From contig DIWJ01000004.1 of NCBI GenBank assembly GCA_002428445.1, forward strand, positions 51,603 through 74,217: 22,615 bases of DNA. The letters are read 5' to 3'. This stretch comes from Syntrophaceae bacterium UBA6109. GTDB taxonomy: Bacteria; Desulfobacterota; Syntrophia; Syntrophales; UBA6109. How positions within the stretch are numbered: position 1 is the stretch's first letter; every line of letters starts with the position of its first letter. Made by a program: the position numbers and the translations under genes. Below, one piece after another: positions 1-5,062 of the stretch. The notes under the pieces are model-generated. The model was not told the DNA's origin. It saw nothing but the letters and a program-made list of their open reading frames with translations, and made no database searches.

Positions 1-4
1 TCAA

Positions 5-55
5 GATCCCTTCCTTGGGGATCGAAGCTCTCCGGGGCTTGCTCCGGAGAGCTTC
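5..55. repeat. Two tandem stem-loops upstream of dapA
   Basis: The first hairpin pairs GATCCC (5-10) with GGGATC (18-23). The second has a perfect 12-bp stem, 24-35 with 44-55, and an 8-nt loop. Neither is followed by a T tract, so this is not a classical intrinsic terminator for an upstream gene. The segment 18-50 resembles 21213-21243 downstream of the metallo-hydrolase gene (see findings), which suggests a dispersed hairpin repeat. It may also act on the dapA leader or on the 3' end of an upstream transcript outside the window. Confidence 0.6.
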
Positions 56-97
56 AATTCGGAGTACGGAAAGAACTCGGGAGCTTAAGGAGGCTGT

Positions 98-985
98 ATG
101 TTCAAAGGGGCTATCGTCGCGCTGGTCACGCCTTTCAAGAACGGGCGGGTGGACGAGCAGGCGCTGCGGGAATTGATCGAATTCCAGATCGAGAACGGAA
201 CGGACGGAATCGCCCCCTGCGGGACGACCGGCGAATCGACGACCCTGTCGCATGAAGAACACGACAGGGTCATCGAGATCACGATTTCGGCGGCGCGGAA
301 GCGCGTGCCCGTCATCGCGGGAACGGGCTCGAACAGCACGGAGGAAGCCCTGAGATTGACGCGCCATGCCTACGAGGCCGGAGCGGACGGGGCGCTGATG
401 GTCTGTCCCTATTACAACCGGCCTTCCCAGGAGGGCCTGTACCGCCACTTCAGAAAGATCGCCGAGGAGGTTCCGATCCCGATCATCGTCTACAATATTC
501 CCGGAAGAACGGGCGTCAACATGGCGCCGGAGACGCTCGCGAGGCTGGCGCAGATCAGGAACGTCGTGGGCGTCAAGGAAGCCTCCGGTTCCATCAAGCA
601 GATGAACGATGTGATCGCCCTCTGCGGAGCGGATTTCGATGTGCTGTCGGGGGACGACCTGTTCACGCTGCCGCTGCTCTCCATCGGGGGACAGGGGATC
701 ATCTCCGTGATTTCGAATGTGGCCCCGGCGGACATGTCGGCGATGGTCGATGCCTTCGCCGCCGGCGACCTGGGAAAGGCCCGGCAGCTGCACCGGAAGA
801 TGAGCCCGCTGATCGACGCGCTCTTCATCGAGACGAATCCGGTTCCTGTCAAGGCGGCCCTGGCGATGATGGGAAAAATTGATTACGAGGTGCGGTTGCC
901 GTTGTCGAAACTGTCCGACGCGAATTACGAAAAGTTGTTGAAAGTCGCTACGGACTACGGCCTCCTGTGCACCCGGGCGCGGTGA
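98..985 (+). CDS. dapA: 4-hydroxy-tetrahydrodipicolinate synthase
   Basis: Condenses pyruvate with aspartate semialdehyde, the committed step of diaminopimelate/lysine synthesis in the cytoplasm. The 295 residues are the normal family length and fold as a TIM barrel. Visible landmarks sit at the family spacing: the GTTGES segment with Thr43/Thr44, Tyr106 (the Tyr107 equivalent), catalytic Tyr132 in YNIPGRTG, Arg137, and the Schiff-base lysine Lys160 in GVKEASG. Each is within one residue of the E. coli numbering. The ATG follows a good AAGGAGG at 87-93, which fixes the start. dapB begins 50 bp downstream, so the two probably share a transcript. No truncation or odd feature was seen. Confidence 0.97.
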   Translation: MFKGAIVALVTPFKNGRVDEQALRELIEFQIENGTDGIAPCGTTGESTTLSHEEHDRVIEITISAARKRVPVIAGTGSNSTEEALRLTRHAYEAGADGALMVCPYYNRPSQEGLYRHFRKIAEEVPIPIIVYNIPGRTGVNMAPETLARLAQIRNVVGVKEASGSIKQMNDVIALCGADFDVLSGDDLFTLPLLSIGGQGIISVISNVAPADMSAMVDAFAAGDLGKARQLHRKMSPLIDALFIETNPVPVKAALAMMGKIDYEVRLPLSKLSDANYEKLLKVATDYGLLCTRAR

Positions 986-1035
986 CGGGCGGTACGGAGA
1001 AACGGGAAGAGAAGGAGACGGGGGAGCATACCGGT

Positions 1036-1851
1036 ATGATCAAGGTACTGGTTACGGGAGCGGGCGGCCGCATGGGACGGCGAATTGTCGCCCTTCTGGC
1101 GGAACGCAGCGACATCTCGATCGGAGGGGCGGCCGAACAGGCGGGCCATCCCCTCGTCGGCTCCGATGCGGGCGAAGGCGCGGGCGTCGGGAAGACGGGG
1201 ATCCTGATCCGGGAAGGCCTGGAGGCCTGCATCGCGGACGGAGACGTCGTGATCGATTTTTCGCACCACGAGGCCTCGGTGCGCCATCTCGAAATCGCCG
1301 CGCGGGCGGGCAAGGCGATCGTGATTGGCAGCACGGGATTTACGGCGGCCGAAGACCGGAAGATCCAGGGGCTGGCGGCGGAGACGAGGTGTGTGAAGGC
1401 GCCGAACATGAGCGTGGGCGTCAATGTCATGTACAAGCTCCTCGAGATGGCGGCACGGATCCTGGGCGACGAATACGACGTGGAGGTCGTCGAGGCGCAC
1501 CACCGGCTCAAGAAGGACGCCCCCAGCGGGACGGCCCTGAAAATGGCGCAGGTCCTGGCCCAGGCTCTGGGCAGGGATTTGAATGCGGTCGGAACCTATG
1601 CCCGCAAGGGATTGATCGGAGAACGGCCGAAAACCGAAATCGGTCTGCAGACGGTGCGGGCCGGCGACATCGTGGGCGAACACACGGTGATCTTCGGAGG
1701 AATGGGCGAACGGCTGGAAGTGATCCATCGGGCGCACAGCCGCGACAATTTCGCCTGCGGGGCGATTCGCGCCGCCCTCTGGGTCGTGAACCAGCCGAAG
1801 GGCCTCTATGACATGCAGGATGTCCTCGGTTTGAAAGACTGCGGGAAGTGA
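1036..1851 (+). CDS. dapB: 4-hydroxy-tetrahydrodipicolinate reductase
   Basis: Reduces the DapA product with NAD(P)H in the lysine/diaminopimelate pathway. The ATG at 1036 gives 271 residues, the usual family length. It places the nucleotide-binding GAGGRMG motif close to the N-terminus and follows a GGGGGAG ribosome site at about 1020. A longer in-frame extension back to 967 would overlap dapA and add low-complexity residues, so it was rejected. The catalytic and substrate-binding signature EAHHRLKKDAPSGTA is intact, with the paired histidines and the lysine. The stop TGA at 1849-1851 overlaps the folK ATG. In several deltaproteobacteria dapL sits near this point. It is not between dapB and folK here. 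Confidence 0.97.
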   Translation: MIKVLVTGAGGRMGRRIVALLAERSDISIGGAAEQAGHPLVGSDAGEGAGVGKTGILIREGLEACIADGDVVIDFSHHEASVRHLEIAARAGKAIVIGSTGFTAAEDRKIQGLAAETRCVKAPNMSVGVNVMYKLLEMAARILGDEYDVEVVEAHHRLKKDAPSGTALKMAQVLAQALGRDLNAVGTYARKGLIGERPKTEIGLQTVRAGDIVGEHTVIFGGMGERLEVIHRAHSRDNFACGAIRAALWVVNQPKGLYDMQDVLGLKDCGK

Positions 1852-2354
1852 TGGAAGGAGACGGACAAAGGGCCATCGTCTGTTATGTGGGAATCGGCGC
1901 CAACCTGGGCGATCCCGCCGGCAGCTGCGTCAAGGCGATGGACCTTCTAGCGTCGCACCGCGATCTGCGTCTGGTGCGGCGTTCGTCCCTGTACCGATCG
2001 GCGCCGGTGGGCGTTGCGGACCAGCCGTGGTTCGTCAACGCCGCGGCGGAGGTTGCGACCCGGCTGCCCGCGCGTGAACTGCTGGCGGCACTGCTCATGA
2101 TCGAAAGCGGCATGGGACGCATCCGGGAGAAACAGGGCGGTCCGCGGCTGATCGATCTGGACCTCCTGCTGTACGGCCAGGAGATCCTCCGGGAAGAGGG
2201 ATTGATCGTTCCGCATCCCGAACTTCATAAGAGGCGCTTTGTACTGGTGCCGCTGGCGGAAATCGCTCCCTATGTCATCCATCCCGCTTTCGGCGTGTCC
2301 GTCCGCGGACTCCTGGATAGACTGCAAGACGATGCCGTGGTAGAGGGTTTGTAA
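1851..2354 (+). CDS. folK: 2-amino-4-hydroxy-6-hydroxymethyldihydropteridine pyrophosphokinase
   Basis: HPPK transfers pyrophosphate from ATP to 6-hydroxymethyl-dihydropterin in folate synthesis. Evidence is the N-terminal GIGANLGDP (family GSNLGD-like), the HPPK signature [14 protein letters not shown], and the downstream [17 protein letters not shown] segment. Length is about 167 residues, typical of the family. The start is not certain. ATG 1851 overlaps the dapB stop (TGATG) and suggests translational coupling, but GTG 1848 is also in frame. An AAGGAGA sequence lies just inside the gene (1855-1861) without a well-spaced in-frame start behind it. The next gene starts 3 bp after the stop, so this is an operon member. 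Confidence 0.93.
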   Translation: MEGDGQRAIVCYVGIGANLGDPAGSCVKAMDLLASHRDLRLVRRSSLYRSAPVGVADQPWFVNAAAEVATRLPARELLAALLMIESGMGRIREKQGGPRLIDLDLLLYGQEILREEGLIVPHPELHKRRFVLVPLAEIAPYVIHPAFGVSVRGLLDRLQDDAVVEGL

Positions 2355-2357
2355 ATC

Positions 2358-2627
2358 ATGTGGATCCGGTTGGTGCTTGCGGCCATTGTGCTGTATCTGC
2401 TGTACCGCGTCGGGAAGACACTCTTCCGTCCGTCCAGCCGCGCATCCGTTCCGGGGCGCCGCCATCCCGGCGGGGAGGACCTGGTGGAGGATCCGGTCTG
2501 TGGCGCCTATGTGCCGGAAGGCAGCGCCCTGAAGGTGTCGGTGAACGGCCGTACGGTGCACTTTTGCAGTCAGAACTGCCTGGAGAAATTCAAGACGGGA
2601 AAAATGTCGTCGAAGGGGGAGGCATGA
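2358..2627 (+). CDS. Small membrane-anchored YHS/TRASH-type metal-binding-like protein
   Basis: An 89-residue protein. Residues 3-16 form a hydrophobic N-terminal segment ([14 protein letters not shown]) that should act as a membrane anchor. A basic, proline/glycine-rich linker follows. The C-terminal half has DPVCGAYV, then a strand-like stretch and [11 protein letters not shown], which is the cysteine layout of YHS/TRASH domains associated with metal binding. The gene starts 3 bp after folK, and its TGA (2625-2627) overlaps the ATG of the transaldolase gene (ATGA), so it is translated as part of the operon. The natural substrate or metal is unknown. The YHS assignment is by motif only. A link to folate or sugar metabolism is not implied beyond position. 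Confidence 0.75.
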   Translation: MWIRLVLAAIVLYLLYRVGKTLFRPSSRASVPGRRHPGGEDLVEDPVCGAYVPEGSALKVSVNGRTVHFCSQNCLEKFKTGKMSSKGEA

Positions 2628-3268
2628 AGTTTTTTATCGATACGGCCAACATTGCGGAGATTCGTGAAGGGATCAAACTGGGAATGGTGGACGGCGTCAC
2701 CACCAACCCGTCTCTTATCGCCCGCGAAGGCAAGGGATTCGAGGAAGTTGTCAGCGAGATTCTGGCAGCGGTCGAAGGGCCGGTGAGCCTCGAGGTGCTC
2801 AGTCCGGAAGCGGAGGGGATGGTGGCGGAGGGAAGGAAACTCGCCGGTCTGGGAAGCCAGGTGGCGGTCAAGGTTCCGCTGACCACCGAGGGTTTGAAGG
2901 CGACGAGAATCTTTTCCCAGGAAGGCATCCGCGTCAACGCGACCCTGGTTTTTTCCCCCATCCAGGCACTGATGGCGGCAAAGGCGGGCGCGGCGTACGT
3001 GAGCCCCTTTGTGGGCCGGCTGGACGACATCGCCCATGACGGCATGGAACTGGTCAATCAGATTCTCACCATCTTCAACAATTACGGATTCGATACGGAA
3101 GTGATCGTGGCGAGCGTCCGGCATCCCCGCCACGTACTCGACGCGGCCCTGATGGGCGCCCATATTGCGACCATACCCTTCAAGGTCATTTCGCAGCTGG
3201 CCAGGCATCCGCTTACCGACAAGGGGATTGAATTGTTTGCAAACGACTGGAAGAAGGTCCGTTGCTGA
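2624..3268 (+). CDS. tal: Short-type transaldolase (TalC/fructose-6-phosphate aldolase family)
   Basis: 214 residues, the compact class. The N-terminal [13 protein letters not shown] and [10 protein letters not shown] are diagnostic. The Schiff-base lysine is Lys83 in VAVKVPLT, and the late motif is SPFVGRLDD. Position 129 is Phe. In E. coli FsaA, the fructose-6-phosphate aldolase, the equivalent residue is Tyr131, whereas true transaldolases carry Phe (Phe178 of TalB). This favours transaldolase activity in the pentose phosphate pathway. It is inference from one residue, so aldolase side activity remains possible. The ATG at 2624 overlaps the previous stop and has AAGGGGGAGG at 2613-2622. 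Confidence 0.9.
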   Translation: MKFFIDTANIAEIREGIKLGMVDGVTTNPSLIAREGKGFEEVVSEILAAVEGPVSLEVLSPEAEGMVAEGRKLAGLGSQVAVKVPLTTEGLKATRIFSQEGIRVNATLVFSPIQALMAAKAGAAYVSPFVGRLDDIAHDGMELVNQILTIFNNYGFDTEVIVASVRHPRHVLDAALMGAHIATIPFKVISQLARHPLTDKGIELFANDWKKVRC

Positions 3269-3315
3269 AGACAAAGACCTGCGGGCGTCGAGGCACGGGG
3301 GATAGGACGGGATCC

Positions 3316-3915
3316 ATGAAACGATCGTTCAAGGGACGGGCCGTTGCCGCCGTGCATCGCAGGGTCCTGAATCTTCCCAACACGATCACGCTGCTGCGCA
3401 TCGCCGTGGTCCCGGTCCTGTTTTTCCTGCTGACCGCGCCGGGGCCGACGGGCAGCCTCGTCATCGCGACGCTGTTTATCCTTGCCGCCCTTACGGACCT
3501 CCTGGACGGGTATCTGGCGAGAAAATATCAGATCGTAACGGCCATGGGCAAGCTTCTGGATCCGATCGCCGACAAACTGATCGTGAACACGGCAATGATC
3601 CTGATGATTCCCATCGGGCGGATTCCCACCTGGATCGCAGCGGTCATCATTGCGCGCGACTTCGCCGTCGACGGGATCCGGAGCATGGCCGCCGCAGAGG
3701 GCCAGGTCATCGAAGCGAGCCGCCTGGGCAAGCGCAAGACGCTGTGCCAGATCTTCGCCCTGTCGGCGCTGATGATCCATTATCCGCTCTTCGGTGCTGA
3801 CGCGCACGTCGTCGGCACCTTCATCCTCTATATCGCCCTGTTTCTGTCCGTCTATTCCGGTGCCGAATACTTCATCACGTTTTACCGAGGCTGGCTTCGC
3901 GACAAGCGGAGCTGA
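3316..3915 (+). CDS. pgsA: CDP-diacylglycerol-glycerol-3-phosphate 3-phosphatidyltransferase
   Basis: Membrane enzyme making phosphatidylglycerol phosphate from CDP-diacylglycerol and glycerol-3-phosphate. The CDP-alcohol phosphotransferase signature DG-x2-AR-x8-G-x3-D-x3-D is complete (DGYLAR, then GKLLDPIADK). Several hydrophobic helices surround it, including IAVVPVLFFLLTAP and a C-terminal FILYIALFLSVYSG. The ATG at 3316 is preferred. It follows a purine-rich GGGGGATAGGACGGG and gives 199 residues starting just before the conserved LPNTITLLRI. A TTG at 3262 would overlap transaldolase and add 18 atypical residues. Other CDP-alcohol transferases share the signature, but length and the LPNTIT start match PgsA best. 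Confidence 0.92.
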   Translation: MKRSFKGRAVAAVHRRVLNLPNTITLLRIAVVPVLFFLLTAPGPTGSLVIATLFILAALTDLLDGYLARKYQIVTAMGKLLDPIADKLIVNTAMILMIPIGRIPTWIAAVIIARDFAVDGIRSMAAAEGQVIEASRLGKRKTLCQIFALSALMIHYPLFGADAHVVGTFILYIALFLSVYSGAEYFITFYRGWLRDKRS

Positions 3916-3917
3916 TT

Positions 3918-3981
3918 CTCCGGCCATTTCCCGGCTCGGCCGGAGGGATCCGCCTCGGCAAATGGGCCGACCGGAGGCGGA
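3918..3981. repeat. Two GC-rich stem-loops after pgsA
   Basis: CTCCGGCC (3918-3925) pairs with GGCCGGAG (3938-3945), 8 bp. TCCGCCTC (3949-3956) pairs with GAGGCGGA (3974-3981), 8 bp, and the helix can extend with a bulge. There is no T tract. They may stabilise the pgsA transcript end or form a Rho-dependent or weak terminator before the tRNA promoter. The arms CCGGAGGCGGA (3971-3981) and ATCCGCCTC (3948-3956) recur exactly at 21269-21279 and 21285-21293, which suggests a dispersed repeat. Confidence 0.6.
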
Positions 3982-4016
3982 CGACCGGCAATCTCTTTCC
4001 GGGAAACGATTTTGTA

Positions 4017-4044
4017 TTGACAAAACGTTTTACTTTGTTATAGT
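4017..4044 (+). promoter_or_regulatory. Sigma-70-type promoter for the tRNA pair
   Basis: A perfect -35 TTGACA (4017-4022) and a good -10 TATAGT (4039-4044) are separated by 16 bp, in a locally AT-rich stretch. They lie about 17 bp upstream of the mature 5' end of tRNA-Gly. This is the strongest housekeeping promoter seen in the window and fits stable RNA transcription. The start would fall near 4051. Confidence 0.85.
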
Positions 4045-4061
4045 CGCGCATCTTGACGAGG

Positions 4062-4136
4062 GCGGGCGTAACTCAGCGGTAGAGTGCTACCTTGCCAAGG
4101 TAGACGTCGACGGTTCAAATCCGTTCGCCCGCTCCA
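4062..4136 (+). tRNA. tRNA-Gly (GCC)
   Basis: 75 nt including an encoded CCA. The acceptor stem GCGGGCG (4062-4068) pairs with CGCCCGC (4126-4132), the discriminator is T, and CCA is at 4134-4136. The anticodon stem CTACC/GGTAG encloses a TTGCCAA loop with anticodon GCC at 4094-4096. The T arm contains GTTCAAATC. All arms are intact. Confidence 0.97.
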
Positions 4137-4145
4137 GATACTACC

Positions 4146-4220
4146 GGCGGCATAGCCAAGTGGCAAGGCAGCGGTCTGCAAAACCGTTATTCCCCGGTTC
4201 AAATCCGGGTGCCGCCTCCA
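4146..4220 (+). tRNA. tRNA-Cys (GCA)
   Basis: 75 nt with encoded CCA. The acceptor stem GGCGGCA (4146-4152) pairs with TGCCGCC (4210-4216). The anticodon loop CTGCAAA carries GCA at 4178-4180, and the T arm has GGTTCAAATCC. It lies 9 bp after tRNA-Gly, so both are processed from one precursor. Confidence 0.97.
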
Positions 4221-4228
4221 ATAGAACC

Positions 4229-4265
4229 AAGGACTTAGAAGCCGCGTCTAAGTCCTTTTTCTTTT
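4229..4265 (+). terminator. Intrinsic terminator of the tRNA operon
   Basis: A perfect 11-bp stem, AAGGACTTAGA (4229-4239) with TCTAAGTCCTT (4247-4257), has a 7-nt loop and runs into TTTCTTTT. It sits 9 bp after the tRNA-Cys CCA end and closes the transcript. Confidence 0.93.
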
Positions 4266-4285
4266 CTGGTTGCGGGTCAAGCTCG

Positions 4286-4465
4286 TCAATCTCCGACCTT
4301 CCCTCCCTGGAAAGCCGCCTGTAACAGGTCCTTTAAGCGATCTCCGTCCTTCGCCGCAATCCAGAGCGATCCATCGCCCGATTCCATATCCGCCACCGGC
4401 AGAAATTGTAAAAGACGGAAGGCAAAGAAATCGCCGGCGAGGCCAGCGGAAACCGCTTGACTTTC
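4286..4465 (-). pseudogene. Possible remnant of a gene 3' end (unrecognised)
   Basis: On the minus strand a frame is open for 60 codons between TAA (4468-4466) and TGA (4288-4286). Its C-terminal part reads like real protein, for example SLWIAAKDGDRLKDLLQAAF, and it uses GC-rich codons typical of the neighbours. The only ATG (4387) would give 33 residues. A GTG at 4396 is also in frame. No family is recognised. It could be a decayed gene tail, a tiny gene or chance. Confidence is low because the frame is short and no good ribosome site was seen. Confidence 0.22.
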
Positions 4466-4470
4466 TTATC

Positions 4471-4494
4471 AGGTGCGAATAGTTTTTCGCACCT
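4471..4494. other. Stem-loop, possible operator or terminator-like element
   Basis: AGGTGCGAA (4471-4479) pairs perfectly with TTCGCACCT (4486-4494) over 9 bp with a 6-nt loop. Four T residues lie in the loop and 3' arm, but no T tract follows the stem. Its function is unknown. It separates the GC-rich left part of the intergenic stretch from the AT-rich right part. Confidence 0.5.
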
Positions 4495-4575
4495 TATGCA
4501 AATTGTGGCAGAACGTTGTGCCCAGGTTGCGGATCGCGGTAAACGAGGGGGATCGGCACTCATTGCGTGATGGCG

Positions 4576-4605
4576 ATCATGACAGGGAGTCATCATTATC
4601 ATGAC
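4576..4605. repeat. Paired 8-bp direct repeats, possible operator
   Basis: ATCATGAC occurs at 4576-4583 and 4598-4605, a period of 22 bp (about two helical turns). Each copy contains the palindrome TCATGA, and GTCAT (4589-4593) with ATGAC (4601-4605) adds an inverted pair. Same-face spacing upstream of a helix-turn-helix gene is compatible with a regulator binding site. This is inference, with no known motif matched. Confidence 0.35.
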
Positions 4606-4629
4606 CAACAGTGACAACGTTAATAATCC

Positions 4630-4658
4630 TTGACAAGGTACGGAAGGTTCGGTAGTTA
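4630..4658 (+). promoter_or_regulatory. Weak candidate promoter upstream of the helix-turn-helix gene
   Basis: A perfect -35 TTGACA (4630-4635) is followed after 17 bp by TAGTTA (4653-4658), a poor -10. It could drive the small regulator gene and perhaps the pilus-like operon, possibly needing an activator because the -10 is weak. No convincing GG-N10-GC sigma-54 promoter was found between 4260 and 5062. Confidence 0.3.
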
Positions 4659-4711
4659 GAGAAAAATTATAAGACATTCTGGTTTCGTTAGAACGGGAAT
4701 GCGAGGTGCTT

Positions 4712-4936
4712 ATGATCATTGTCAAGGGTCAGACATACAACACGGTGGCGGATGCGGCTGAGAGCCTGGGGGTGTCTGCAAAGACAATCCGCGACTACAT
4801 CGTGCGCGGAATCATCCCGGCGCCGCCCGAGATCAAGTACGGTTTGCGAACGATGCAATACTTTCCCGGGGAATATCTCGAGCGCGCGAAGGCGAACATG
4901 GACAAGTATCGGGCCAAGAGGAAAGCAGAACGATAG
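4712..4936 (+). CDS. Small MerR/excisionase-like helix-turn-helix protein
   Basis: 74 residues from ATG 4712, preceded by GAGG at 4703-4706. A GTG at 4706 is an alternative start that adds two residues. The core YNTVADAAESLGVSAKTIRDY is a winged or MerR-type helix-turn-helix, followed by GIIPAPPEIKYGLRTMQYF and EYLERA, as in small MerR-like or excisionase-like DNA-binding proteins. The C-terminus is basic (RAKRKAER). There is no effector domain. It lies 126 bp upstream of the pilus-like operon and may regulate it or itself. It could equally be a leftover from a mobile element next to the tRNA genes. No integrase accompanies it, and the target is unknown. Confidence 0.72.
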   Translation: MIIVKGQTYNTVADAAESLGVSAKTIRDYIVRGIIPAPPEIKYGLRTMQYFPGEYLERAKANMDKYRAKRKAER

Positions 4937-5062
4937 TTCCCGTGGCGGTCATTCTCTGGGGGAGTGACGACCCGCATTCCAGGTGGGGCAATGCCTTTCC
5001 CGGCGTGCGGCCTCGGAGGGTGGGGCGGGGCTGGAAAAGGCCATTCGGGCAGGATGTAGGCT

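Larger units (their letters stand above)
4266..4711. other. Intergenic stretch of about 450 bp without a convincing gene
   Basis: This stretch lies between the tRNA terminator and the small helix-turn-helix gene. It holds a minus-strand open stretch that may be a gene remnant (4286-4465), a 9-bp hairpin (4471-4494), paired ATCATGAC repeats (4576-4605) and a possible promoter (4630-4658). It is more AT-rich from about 4460 onward than the flanking operons. tRNA-flanking sites are common integration points, but no direct repeat of the tRNA 3' end or integrase gene was seen. Confidence 0.6.

Noticed and set aside
967..1035. Longer dapB start overlapping dapA
   Set aside because: It would push the GAGGRMG nucleotide-binding motif away from the N-terminus. 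ATG 1036 matches the family length.
3262..3315. TTG start extending pgsA into the transaldolase gene
   Set aside because: The extension is rich in Arg/Gly/Thr and unlike PgsA N-termini. ATG 3316 has a better ribosome site and the family length.
4496..4570. A 24-codon open frame starting with ATG after the hairpin at 4471-4494
   Set aside because: There is no ribosome site, its length is close to chance, and no homology is recognisable. It was not called a gene.
4552..4570. Possible sigma-54 promoter (GGCAC...TTGC) upstream of the helix-turn-helix gene
   Set aside because: The spacing between GG and GC is 8 bp instead of the required 10, so it does not fit the consensus.
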